A DNA stretch of 64,000 bases, taken from NCBI GenBank assembly GCA_021292105.1, contig CM037865.1, positions 67,875,130 through 67,939,129 on the forward strand, read 5' to 3'. Of this stretch, positions 38,681 to 49,750 are shown in pieces. This DNA comes from Anadara kagoshimensis (taxonomy: Eukaryota; Mollusca; Bivalvia; Arcoida; Arcidae). The notes beneath the pieces are model-generated. The model did no database searches. It was not told the origin of the DNA and saw nothing but the letters and a program-made list of their open reading frames with translations. The number at the start of each line of letters is the position of its first letter. Position 1 is the stretch's first letter. A program made the translations under genes and the position numbers.

Positions 38681-38924
38681 GATTAATAACAGGAACTCAA
38701 ACACATTTATTCACCTATGCATTGCAAACACATGTAAAGCAACCGTTAACACAACGCTATTATTTCCAATCGATTAGTACATTCAATATATGGAAATGGG
38801 GGTATCATAAAACTGATATAAATATGTACAAAATGAAAGACAGAAGTAATCCAAATAGAAAATGCATACAAATCTAACCATTAATCAATTACAGAATACC
38901 GCTATTATAACACAGTTGGAGGAG

Positions 38925-39155
38925 TACTTGTTCCGTATTTTGGAGGTTGCAGGTTCGAACTCCGACCGGGTCCGATCGAGACTTTTAAATATTGGCCCAT
39001 ATTATGACAGGAGTGACACGTTAATGAATGAACCCTCCCTGCACATTGCACAGAGTGCACTGCAAAGGCAAATTTTTCTGCCACTTCAACTTTTGCTGGT
39101 GACGTCTCGATATAAGTGAAATATTCTTGACTGGGGCGTAAAACACCATAAAATC
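38925..39155 (+). repeat. tRNA-derived SINE, family B
   Basis: B box 'caggttcgaactccgacc', then 'gggtccgatcgagac' and the tail 'atataagtgaaatattcttg', 'actggggcgtaaaacacc'. Internally shortened relative to 10130-10445. Confidence 0.8.
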
Positions 39156-39221
39156 AATCGATTGATCACTCATAGAAAACATTATTGTCTATAAAATGTC
39201 GCCCTTGCATGTTTTTACATA

Positions 39222-39253
39222 CAGAGAGAGAGAGAGAGAGAGAGAAAGAGAGG
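39222..39253 (+). repeat. (GA)n microsatellite
   Basis: 'agagagagagagagagagag' run. Confidence 0.95.
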
Positions 39254-39616
39254 GGGTGTTTAAAGTTTTAATTGTGTGCCTACAATGACTTTGAAAACAC
39301 AATCATACAATTCTCTGTTGTCTCCGATATACATGCATCAAGCTTGTTTGACTTTATGAAACTAATAAGTGAACCTTGAAATTGTGCGAGTACTTAACTC
39401 GTGTTTGGCCTCAATTTCCCAGACGCCATGCACTTATCTACACCATTCCTCGTGATTCTTACCCTGTGTCATTTACTGCAGCCATCTTTATTTAGAACAT
39501 ATAACAACCATTTAACTGGTAAATCATATACTGCTGCTATAATGGATCAAATCTTTATTCCTAAAATGTATAAACAAACCAGGTGTTACAATGGTTTTAG
39601 TAATATACAACAACGT

Positions 39617-39705
39617 AAAGTACAGTATAATCTTATAAAGACCATCAAGGGGGCTTGGGAAAAGTGGACTTAATAGACAGGTGGGATTTATATAGAGGGT
39701 CACTT
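39617..39705 (+). mobile_element. MITE family M2, fragment
   Basis: 'agtacagtataatcttataa', 'agaccatcaagggggcttgg' and 'acaggtgggatttatatag' align with the first half of 18711-18878. Confidence 0.5.
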
Positions 39706-40538
39706 CATATGTATGAATAAATATTTATTGTTGATATACAATAGAGTGAAAAATATTTAGTACCTTTTTGCTAAATTTGATAAAATTATATGTTTATTGA
39801 AAAATAGTATTTTAACCTTGTTGAGTTGACTACATGGTGACAGGTTATCTATCAGTATACAGTTGACTTATTGTCTTTTTCTTAAGTAGCAGAGCGTCTA
39901 AAATCATAGCGGGTATAGAAAAACCATCAATGATTATCTCCCGCTTCTGGTGGTCTAATGGTGTAAGGAACAAAAATGACTTCAATGTGGATCAATTTCA
40001 ACACTAGCTTAGCAGAACGCGTGATCTCTATACGCTTATTCTATATACGGAGTTTCATGTGTTATGGCCTATATATTGGTATGACGTTGACAGATCTTTT
40101 AATGTTTACTTCGTTAGGCCATTCTGACTTTGAATGTGGGTCAAGGTCACCCAGTTTTGAGAAAAAAAAAGTTTCTAGATTCATAAAAATAATCCATGTT
40201 TTTCCTACTTAAGAGCACCATGACCTTGGTTATGGGTCAGTATAACCAATTTCGTAAACTTGGCAGAGCTTAATGTTCTAACACTATATCGAATTACTAG
40301 TTTGGTTCATGACAAGATACTATTATTTAAGTTCACTGTGACCTTAAACGAATGCCAAGGTCATACGGCTTAGCAAATCTGCAAGCGCTTGGGACTGGTA
40401 TTTCACCTGCACCGTTTCATTGCTTCTTGAGAAGCAGTTTAAGTGAAATGTTTACTGACGGTGGATAAAAGAGCATTCAAACTTCAGCATTCGCTCAGCT
40501 GTGCTATAATCTTACGAAAATCAACAAAAAATGTATAT

Positions 40539-40711
40539 TACAGACCTGTCGAAAGTTTAACACTAAGTTAACGAAATAGTACTAAATCGGCAACTCAGTT
40601 ATTTATATCTCGCCAGTTTTTCGACATTGAACTAGCTACTAGTATCCATATCTGTAGCCGAGCTTCGACTCCGTTTCGTGAATTCAGTGTTAAACTGTCG
40701 ACGGGTCTGTA
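40539..40711. mobile_element. MITE family M3, 173 bp
   Basis: Termini 'tacagacctgtcgaaagttt' and inverted 'ttaaactgtcgacgggtctgta', with the arms continuing as 'aacactaa'. A half copy lies at 58670-58740. Confidence 0.8.
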
Positions 40712-40786
40712 CTGTACATGGTATTGGGTAAAAAAATAACGTTTAAACATACACATAATAGGATTTTACAATTTCTACTTTACGAT

Positions 40787-41140
40787 GGTTGGTTGATTGA
40801 ATGTTGCTTAACGTCGCATCAGCAATTTTTCAGCTATTCGCGACGAGAACTATTTTATTAATCTCTATGGATTATTCTATGAACAATTTTGTGTATGCAT
40901 GTGAAGTGCGAGTGTGCCTTGTACTAGCGCGCACTTAGGGCGACTTTAACAACGCCGCAAACAAGCGTACCACTCCCCAAGTCCATTATACTGATACTAG
41001 GTGAACTAGTAAAAGCCAACGCAACGGCAAGGAAAATTCACTTTCCCACATGTGGTCTGAGCGGGACTCGAACTCATAGCGGTGAAAGACCCTGGATTTA
41101 AAGACTAACGCCTTATCCATTAGGCCACCTCTACTCTACG
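40787..41140 (-). repeat. tRNA-Arg-like SINE, family C
   Basis: On the minus strand 'ggtggcctaatggataaggc' (A box) and 'gagttcgagtcccgctc' (B box) are spaced as in a tRNA, and the order resembles tRNA-Arg. The body continues through 'cgctagtacaaggcacactc' to about 40787. It is not a functional tRNA gene: the arms do not pair well and a long body follows. Confidence 0.75.
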
Positions 41141-41379
41141 AGTGCACAAACTTGCTAAATTAGATATGACGACAAGCGTGCACCAATATTTAAAAGCCAG
41201 TTGAATGTATTACTTCGTATACTGCTAGTACGAAGATGCTGATAATTAATAGGCAAGTTTTGTCAGTTTCTGTCTATAACAAGATATTAAATCATACCAT
41301 TGCAGAACTGTTTGGTGACACTAACCATGTTCAACTTGAAATTTCCCCCAAAAAACATATGTAATACTCGTTTTTGTAG

Positions 41380-41712
41380 TGTATTCTACGAGTTCAAGTG
41401 GTCGCTCCTTATGTGGGAGGTGTTGGGTTCGAACCACGACCGGGTTCTGACCAAGACTTGACAACAGATAGCGACTATTATTTTGACATTTAGAAATGAA
41501 ATTCATGAGTTTATCGGAAGAAACCTTAAAGCCGATGCCCTTGTCACGTCACGACAGGTGTCGCCGTGTGACACATGCACGTTAAAGAATTCTTCCGGCA
41601 TATTGCCCTGAGCGCACCGCAAAGCTAAAAAATTATGCTATTTCACATATAGCTGGTGACGTTTCGATACAAGTAAAATATTCTTGTCTGGGACGTAAAC
41701 CCCCATTCAATC
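41380..41712 (+). repeat. tRNA-derived SINE, family B
   Basis: 'ttgggttcgaaccacgaccg' (B box), 'ttctgaccaagacttgac', 'cacgttaaagaattcttccg' and the tail 'aaaatattcttgtctgggac'. Confidence 0.8.
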
Positions 41713-42889
41713 GACGGGTTCAAATTAAAAGCGATGAGAAAAAACAACATTAGAATATCAAATGTATTCAGAAATAGCATCTTCACTCATTAAACTTGCA
41801 ATGTTTACAAACCTTCACAGAGTAGTGGATATTACATTGTTATTTCAGCACACCGCTGATCCAACATCCATCTGGTGTTTCGTTAATCGTCACATTTATA
41901 TAAATCACACATCAGCAAAATGGTCAGCTCTGTAAAACAAAATAATATATAGTATTTTTTATATCAAACTGTTCGCAGACAAGTTTTGATAGAAAAGTGC
42001 AACATAAATATTTTACAGGGGTTTTTCACCAGGTGGGTAGTTGCCCTTAACCTGTTTTCTACCGGCTACGTGAGGCACATGAGCCTAATCGTTCACATGA
42101 TTATTTGTACAATAGCTGATTGCATTTATGCGAGAACATCAAAATGATTCAAAGTGCACGCCCTAATGCCAATTATTTGCCAAATCAATATGACGTGTCC
42201 TAAGAATGTTTTACTAAAAATATCTAAAGTCTATTTTTGCAGTATATATTGTACATATTGGCAGCCAATACAGTAGAAAATGTAAAAATCCATTCATTAT
42301 CTTGGCCTTTGAACCCGTTATCTAATGTATATAAAAAGATTGTCATATCAATGCCTAGGCAGGCTACAATTTTCTTATATACATGCCTATAACGTTTTTA
42401 CATGTTGTATTTCGAAAATCAATCATAATATCAGTATTCTTATGAAGCTAGCTGTGTCCTTGACCTCCGAATCCTAGCTGTGTCCTTGACCTCCGAATCC
42501 ATGATCGTTATCTACTACTCGAAGTTATTGTTATATTAATACTATAGAGTGTCTACATTATTCTAACATACAGGTATATGTCTACACAAATATACTATAG
42601 TATTATTTCCAAACAACCATTTAAAAATCTTATACATATGTGACCTTGGTCTTTGAACCAATGACCTTAATCTGTATATCAAAATGATAGTTAAATTAAT
42701 ACCTAAAATATTTCAATATACGTGTCAATTCAAATTAGTAGCTTTCAAGATACGTTGAGAAAAAGTAACAGCCATTTCTATCTGACCTTGCCATTTCTCA
42801 GTTTCGATTACCACGTCCATCAATTGTGCAAATCTGAAATTAGGGGTCTCTAGTATGATATTCATAAAGTATCTTAATATGTATGTTTC

Positions 42890-43290
42890 TTGTATGTTCA
42901 GAGGAGAAGATTTAAAAAAAAAATATGTTCACCATTACCCTGTTCATGGGCCCCAAGGGGACATAACTCCTTCATTTGTGCATATCAAAAAACCCTTCTT
43001 CACCTGATTAATAACCAACATGGTGATCAATTAAGACATTATAACCAAAGAAAGAATAATAATGTGAAACCTCAGATGATCATGAGCTACTGCGATCACT
43101 CCCAGTCCGTAGCGCGTTGTTTGTCGTGCGTCGTCAGTGAACTTTAAATTTCTCATCCAAAACTACTGCGCCAAATTTGATGTCTAAGTGAAAAGTTTTC
43201 AGATTTGCACAAATGAGTTATGTCCCCTTGCGGCTCTATAACCGGGGGTAGAGTGAAAATCTTTCAAAATATTCACCTTTGCAGATACAA
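42890..43290. repeat. Inverted pair of a dispersed repeat
   Basis: 'aaggggacataactccttca' near 42955 and its inverse 'atgagttatgtcccctt' near 43215 lie in opposite orientation. The middle carries a 'gtcgtgcgtcgtcagtgaac' block related to the end of 38440-38680. Confidence 0.55.
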
Positions 43291-43587
43291 GAGATTCAGC
43301 TTAAATATTTCATGTATAACATAGGGCATGTAGTTTGAGATTTGCTTGCACAAATCGTTGCTGTATGGTTTAAAATGACAAGTATCTATACTTAAGAGGG
43401 AATTTTTTTAATTACTTTATTTCTAACTGTATCTGGAAAACTATAAACATTTTGTATAAGCATATAATTTTAATATATTGTAGGTATTGACACAGTGGTC
43501 ATTTTGATTTATAAATAAAGGTCATGGATTCTAAGGTCAAGGTCACTTATGCGAATAAATACTAAAAAGGTTAATTATCTGGAAAAC

Positions 43588-44031
43588 CAGGGGCGTAGCT
43601 TACTATGAGGCAACCGAGGCAACTGCCTCGGTAAAAACCAGTCGTATTATATTTTTTCACAGAAACACGAAGAAAATCGAAAAGGATAAGAATAATTTAT
43701 ACTCAAAATATGAAATTATTATGTTAAAGGTACCAAAGAGTTACTCACTTGTTGTAAAAGGAGTTTTGGTGTCACATTGAAGAATTAGTTGTGAATTTTT
43801 CAGACCATTTCGTATTTTTGATTTCAAAGGTACCACCACATTTTTGCCACGGTACGTTAGTCACTGTTAATAAATTGCTGTCTTTTCGACGACTGACTCA
43901 ATGAAAATCTTGAGTAAAACTTGAGTTACTAAGTTGTTTTATTTGTTTTTCGGGGGATTCCCTTGGTTTGAAGCCCTTTCGAAGCTTCTAATTTTTGCCT
44001 CGGTTATAATTGGTTCCTATCTACGCCCCTG
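43588..44031. mobile_element. CAGGGGCG-ended non-autonomous transposon, 444 bp
   Basis: Termini 'caggggcgtag' and inverted 'ctacgcccctg', then 'gcaaccgaggcaactgcctc' mirrored by 'tgcctcggttataattggtt'. It sits between 'tctggaaaac' and 'aaaactataaac'; removing it restores the array motif 'tctggaaaactataaac', giving a 5-bp duplication aaaac (6 if the adjoining g is counted). CAGGGG ends are common in hAT-type MITEs, but hAT elements usually duplicate 8 bp, so the family is open. Confidence 0.8.
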
Positions 44032-44490
44032 AAAACTATAAACTTTTGTATAGGCATGTATACTGTATAATAGAACATTGTAGGTATTTGTATAACGGTC
44101 ATTTTGATATATAGCTGAAGGCTCTGGGATCAAAAGTCAAGGTCATATAGAAACGGTTAATTATCTGATATCGGCAAGTATATTCGAAAATTGCAGGACT
44201 TGATATAGCGGTCATTTTGGTATATGGATCAAGGTCGTGATTTCAAATGTTATGATATCTTCGAAAAGGCATGTATATTAGAATATCGTTGGTATTGATG
44301 GAACCTTCATTTTGCTTAATAGATTAATGTCATGGGCTCAAAGGTCAATATCACAGATATGAAATAATACTGAGATGGTTAATTATCCGCAAAAAAACTG
44401 TAAACTTTCTATAGGCACGTGAAGTAGAGTATTGTAGGCATTAACATTACAATCAAATTTGATATACAGACAAAGGTCATAGATCACAGG

Positions 44491-45299
44491 TCAAGTGTTT
44501 ATTTTAATACTATTTTAGCTGTTTAATTATGTACTGTGACTAAACCCAAGATGTTTTAGATGTTGCATTCTTAAGACAAGTTATTATTAATTTGCAAATA
44601 TTGTTGCATGTTCCGCTACTTTACTGCTGAAAATTAAGATGTTCCGAGATATGGGACAAACTTTCGGATAAGCGTTAAGGCCCATGTGCCTTTTGTTTCA
44701 AAACATTATACCAAAATTAGCCAATTTAAATATATTGCATTATTTTAGCACATTATGAACCTTTTGATAAACTTGGCCATGACCATATTTTGGAGTTCAG
44801 TTTGTCCAAAAACAAAACATTTCGACATTTTCGTTAGGTATATTTGTTTTATCAGTATAATACGTAATTGATCATGGCAAAGACATGTTAAAAATGTCTA
44901 AATTTAAAAAAAAAATCAATATTTTAAAACTAATGCTTTAAAACGCTTTTAATTTTGTACATGTTTAAATCCCCATTTTAGTGCCAGAGGGCAGATTTTG
45001 ATGATGTTATATTACCTTATTGTTTTTTATCGCTACAGTACAAGGATCGAGTTTTGTGCCATAAAATATAAATATAAAATTTCAAATTGGAAATGCCTTT
45101 CGAAAAAGAGGTAATAACACCGATGTAAAATCCAACACATACATACCAACCCATGTTCAAATCACAATTAAAAAGGCAAAGTAAAAACTCTGAAAACTGA
45201 CAAGTTTAGTCAACACGTGAAATTCCAACAATGAGGTCGGATGTTCCGGGAGTAATATCGGATCAGTAGTCATGCATATCGAATAGAAATTTTAATTTT
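44491..45299. other. Intergenic, nothing recognised
   Basis: AT-rich with no ORF or repeat that can be supported. Confidence 0.5.
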
Positions 45300-45530
45300 T
45301 TATAGCTTTAATTTGACGCCCATAGTTCTATGTTCCTTTCACACAATAATGATTACACACGTGACGGTTGTAGCTAGCTAAACAGGAGGCGCTTACCTTT
45401 CCGGAGCACCCGGTCTCACTTCCTTGGTGGAAGTTCACTGTCTAACCTAAAAAAAACTAAGTTTTTACTGTGCTTCTGGATTGTAATTCAGACATGTAAA
45501 CATAAGTATGTTTGATTTTGATTTATACAA
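45300..45530 (+). repeat. Retroelement R1 3'-segment, solitary copy
   Basis: 'tagttctatgttcctttcac', 'gattacacacgtgacgg', 'gctaaacaggaggcgcttac', 'ggagcacccgg' and 'tgcttctggattgtaattca'. No ORF remnant adjoins it. Confidence 0.7.
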
Positions 45531-46345
45531 TGAAATTGGTAAGTTAAAAGTACTTGGAAAAAACCAACAGCATTTAAGACCAAAATCATGATGCAAGTAG
45601 ATCTAAACGACAGGCTGAACGGTCAAATAAATAAACCAGAAAACCCTATTCAAAACACATTACTGTACAGGACTAATGAGCATATCTTTTTTCTTCATTA
45701 TTTTTTTATAAGTGTAAACAGTATACACATGTATAAAACAATACAAAATATCTAATGACTGTACTAAATTATTTTATCCTTAGTTCTTAAAAAACAACCG
45801 TTATTAATTTTGACATTAGTACCGCAGTAAATAAATATTCAGCCCGGAACACTGACCTGTACACACTAAGGACGAATCCAATATTTTTCAAACTAAATCC
45901 TCAGAAGATATAAAACTCGTGAATGAATATTTACATCCATTTGGCATCTATAATTTATAAATTATTAAAATACGAACCGTACTTTTTAAACGATGCTATA
46001 ATATCAATCAAGTAGACATTTTTGTTTTGTTTTGAAAACAGTTACACCGATTTGTCTTTAAAATGGAGTCTTTCTGAGCACGCGCGCAGACGATCTTAAT
46101 TGCCCGTATGTAATGAAACGTCACAAGTTTACGGGGGTAAAGGTCATTCACCGCGCAGCGCGATTTGTTACTTTTATCAAATACCAACGGAAAAAAATAA
46201 ATAAAAATAATGAAATGAAGGATATCTTCCTTTCTTTTCTAAAACAAAGCCATTATATTTTTATGATTTAAATAAAAATCCAAATAAATAATATTATACT
46301 TTGAAATTCATTCGAATCATATGGGATTACTTTCTTCTTGTTTAC

Positions 46346-46369
46346 CCGTTCGTTGTACACTTCCGCCAT
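46346..46369 (-). promoter_or_regulatory. Possible first exon or promoter-proximal site (minus strand)
   Basis: On minus, 'ggatggcggaagtg' combines a YY1-like ATGGCGG and an ETS-like GGAAGTG core, both frequent at metazoan start sites. The ATG opens MAEVYNER and is followed by a donor-like 'cgg|gtaaac'. It could be the first exon of the gene at 34620-38125, 8.2 kb away, but a direct join does not keep the ESGMLL frame. Speculative. Confidence 0.15.
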
Positions 46370-46814
46370 CCACTTTAATGTAGGGAGCAGTTATTATTTT
46401 AGTGTAGACTTACCATCCAGGTAAATGTCTTGCAGTCGACAGATTCAATTTGTTGTTTTGATAGGTAGTCTATATTATCAACCGACATATTGAGTATTTA
46501 GGATTTATCTGTATACGATTTTCACATAAGGTGTATGCAGAAATATTAAAGTGTAGGTTGTCGCTAGACAATAACAATAGTACGACGTAATAGAACTTCC
46601 TTGATTGTAGATTGCCCGGATATTCCATCGTAAAATCTGTGTTTACCTATATAGCAGAAGTCCATAATACCGTTCACGGACTATTGCTTAAATAGGCAAA
46701 ATCAGTGTATTCGCCGCTGCGGACAGTTTCCTCCTGGGACTAATTTAATTATTAACTTGGTATTATTATAATGTCCCGACAACTTGTGGTCAAAGCACAC
46801 GTACATTAACTAGG

Positions 46815-47310
46815 AAGGGAAGGGGGGGGGGTGGGGGTAGCACCTTACACTGTTACAAGCGGCGTTTCCCGGGGGGTAGCACCTTACAAGCGGCGTAATG
46901 TTTCCGAAGGGGGGGTAGCACCTTACAAGCGGCGTAATGTTTCCTAGGGGGGGGGGGGGGGGAGGTAGCACCTCACAAGCGGCGTTATGTTTCCGAAGGG
47001 GGGGGGGGGTGTAGCACCTTACAAGCGGCGTAATGTTTCCGAGGGGGGGGGGTTTCCGGGGGGGGGGGGGAAGGTAGCACCTTACAGGCGGCGTTATATG
47101 TTTCCGGGGGGGGAGTAGCACCTTACATGAGCGTCCGGTACTGTTTCCGAGGGGGGGGGTAGCACCTTACAAGCGGGGTAATGTTTCCGGGTGGGGGGTA
47201 GCACCTTACAAGCGGCATTATGTTTCCGAGGGGGGTAGCACCTTACAAACGGCGTTATGTTTCCGAGGGGGGGGGGGTTAGCATCTTACAAGCGGCGTCA
47301 CAGTATGTTT
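46815..47310 (+). repeat. G-run minisatellite, ~11 copies
   Basis: The core 'tagcaccttacaagcggcgt' followed by 'aatgtttccga' recurs 11 times (46838 to 47280), separated by G runs of about 4-18 bases, so the period varies from about 38 to 62 bp. Confidence 0.95.
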
Positions 47311-48290
47311 CCGAGTCTCGTGCTATATAATAATTTTATTACTTGATTTAATTATATAGTTATTTATTGATTTCTCATCGAAAACGACAGATCCAGGAAT
47401 TTGAAATAGACCATGAAACCTTTACAGAAGGAAAAGTATTGCACAGAAAGGCGGCAATCGTGCACTATCATAATTTAAGGCGCAACTTTGCTAAGTGGGC
47501 CGGTGGTATGTCCCTGGAAAATATATAACGTTTAAAAAGTTGTCAATTCTTGCATACATTTTTTTTAAAGTGGAGGGTTGTCTTGGCCCCCGAGGCTCCT
47601 TCTGGGAACGTATTTTCCTTCAAATCTCATTTTTCTGCTTGGTTGAATGATGATGGTTAAAATGCAGATTGTGGCTAAATAGTGAACACCTCGGCGCTTA
47701 GGGACACCACCATTACTGAGTAACTCCATTATACTCCTGCAATTGTGACATTCTTGACTGTCTTGGCTTATCATATGTATGCCTTTCTTAATTATGATTA
47801 TTTATGACTCTTCAGTTTCAATCCGGGGTTCTAAGTCCGAGTAATCTAAAGCCACAGGACCCCTTGCTGTCTATATCAAAACCCCACAAATTCCAGTGTG
47901 TTAAAGGCGTCTATCTTTCATCACTATGGTTTCTTCCATCATTTCAGAACTTTCAACCTCGGTTTAGATGAAAGAATCTTGGTCGGGGTGTACCCGAAGG
48001 TCAAGAAAACAGGGTTGTATGTATGAAAATTGTGTTGGGATCATTAGTAATGTCTAGTTTGCTTTGATTTCACTAAGATACGCAAACGTTATCCAAACAT
48101 ATTTGTACACCTTGAAGTTCATATGCTATATGGCAAGTTCATAGAAGGTACTGGATTTTGGTTACAATTGGAGCCGAGGTATAAGTCTTTCTTGAAGTTT
48201 GTTAGTCGTGACTGCTTTATTTGGGTGAAAGTGCCAGGATGATAACAAGGGGATTCAACTGCTTATTCACACATTTATTTCTCTGTATAG
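47311..48290. other. Intergenic, nothing recognised
   Basis: No ORF with recognisable features and no clear repeat. Confidence 0.45.
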
Positions 48291-48295
48291 CAGGA

Positions 48296-48560
48296 TCCAC
48301 TGTAGTAGTTCAGTTGGTAGAGTGACCTCGACCGGGTCTGACCCAAGACTTTAAAGTGGGTAGTGGCTGCTGTTTTTCGCTCGGTATTACGAAATGAAAG
48401 TCACGGTTCTTTCAGGTCACGTAGGCAAGATAAAGAACCCTGATGTAAAATGCAATCATCGCAACGCACAGACAAAATTTCTGCATCTTCGCCTATAGCT
48501 GGCGACGTCTCCATATAAGTGAAATATTCTTGACTGGGACGTCAAACACATAATTACTCA
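48296..48560 (+). repeat. tRNA-derived SINE, family B
   Basis: Head 'tagtagttcagttggtagag' (a good A box), then 'gaccgggtctgacccaagac', 'gcctatagctggcgacgtct', and the tail 'agtgaaatattcttgactgg'. The region around the B box is deleted. Confidence 0.8.
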
Positions 48561-49084
48561 CTCTGTATACGCATGCGTTATTTAGCGTTTACTGTGCTCG
48601 TCTTTGCATCGATTTTCATAGCTTGATTCCACTTATCTTAGTAAATCTCTTATATGTTGGACCACACAGGAACTATCATTTGAGTCCTTTATGTGATGTT
48701 TTAACTATGAAATCCACTGCTTTACTTGGATTTAGGTATATTTTGCACATCGATTACCAGAGAATCTTTATCCACCACCACTTAATTTTGTTACAAGGTT
48801 ATTTTTTGTTTAATTATTTCCTTGTGTTGCCATGGTAAGTATTGTTAAATCTATATGGGCATTAATTAATCTGAAATAACATTACTGTAGTAAGGTCACA
48901 GTATTTGATTTTACCTAGTTTCAAACTGTAACCTCACAGCCCTGTAATGTAATTGTCTTGTTATTAACACTCTCCTGCAATGGCAAACGCTCGCGCAAAT
49001 GGATGATTGGCTCTATGGACTAGTCTTTGTGGCTCGACGATAAACAATCACCCTGGTTAATCGAATTGTACTTCTCTTGGTGTA

Positions 49085-49230
49085 GCAAGCTAAACAGGAG
49101 GTGCTTGCCCTTCTGGAGCAACCGGAAGCTTCCCTAGTGGAAGTTCACGTGTTTTACCTAACTTGTCCGTTCCAAAGTTTTTACTTTGCTTCTGGATTGT
49201 GATTCGGATGTGAATTAGTATGTTTGTTTT
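49085..49230 (+). repeat. Retroelement R1 3'-segment, upstream copy
   Basis: 'gctaaacaggaggtgcttgc', 'ccttctggagcaaccgg', 'gtggaagttcacgtg' and 'aaagtttttactttgcttct'. It directly precedes the R1 ORF remnant and matches the copy after it. Confidence 0.75.
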
Positions 49231-49549
49231 TGATTTGAAACTTTATGACAAACCTGATGACTTCAATTTTTCTATTGTCAACTTTCCTTTTTTATGCAGC
49301 AATATACCTGCTTCTCCTGCTTATGGTGTATTTGATTCCCAATTAATACGCTATGCTAGAGATTGTTCCCACTACGGGAACTTTGTACGACGAAGTAGAC
49401 TGCTTGCAAATAAATTGGTGACCAATGGATATTGCAAGCATAAGCTTATCAAGGCCCTCAAAAAGTTTTATGGCCGTCATCACAGTATTGTTGATAAGTT
49501 TAATGTCTGTGTGTCCAGAATTGTCTCGAATATATTTGACGTCCAATAG
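49220..49549 (+). pseudogene. R1 retroelement ORF, C-terminal fragment (109 codons)
   Basis: Reads LYDKPDDFNFSIVNFPFLCS, then NIPASPAYGVFDSQLIRYAR, then a basic stretch ending LIKALKKFYGRHHSIVDKF. This is the C-terminal end of a reverse-transcriptase polyprotein that is abundant in bivalve genomes. The RT core (palm with YxDD) is absent. The open frame begins at 49220 inside the upstream 3'-segment, so the first ~8 residues are not native. The element class (Penelope-like or other) is uncertain. Confidence 0.7.
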
Positions 49550-49750
49550 TTCCACGTTCCTTTTACCCAATTTTGATTACACACGTGGCGGGTGTAGCTC
49601 GCTATACAGTAGATGCTTACCCTTCTGGAGCAACCGGGAGCTTCCCTGGTGGAAGTTCACGTGTTTGACCTAACTTATCAGTTTCAAAGTTTTTACTTTG
49701 CTTCTGGATCGTGATTTGGACATGGAGTAGTATGTTTGTTTTTGATTGTT
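49550..49750 (+). repeat. Retroelement R1 3'-segment, downstream copy
   Basis: 'tagttccacgttccttttac', 'gattacacacgtggcgggtg', 'agatgcttacccttctggag', 'ttccctggtggaagttcacg'. About 85-90% like 49085-49230 by eye. Confidence 0.75.

Larger units (their letters stand above)
42290..44490 (+). repeat. Degenerate ~140-bp tandem array
   Basis: Recurring blocks: 'tcattttgatatat', 'aaggtcatggattctaaggt', 'ggttaattatctggaaaac' and 'tataggcatgtat'. Clear diverged units lie at about 43430-43587, 44032-44165, 44165-44270, 44270-44400 and 44400-44490. Related ones at 42290-42780 include an exact 27-bp doubling at 42447-42500. It is interrupted by 42890-43290 and 43588-44031. Confidence 0.55.

Noticed and set aside
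40787..41140. Functional tRNA-Arg gene
   Set aside because: The boxes are present, but stems are mismatched and the sequence continues into a SINE body.
46810..47121. Proline-rich ORF on minus
   Set aside because: Reads the G-run minisatellite; Pro comes from C runs on that strand.
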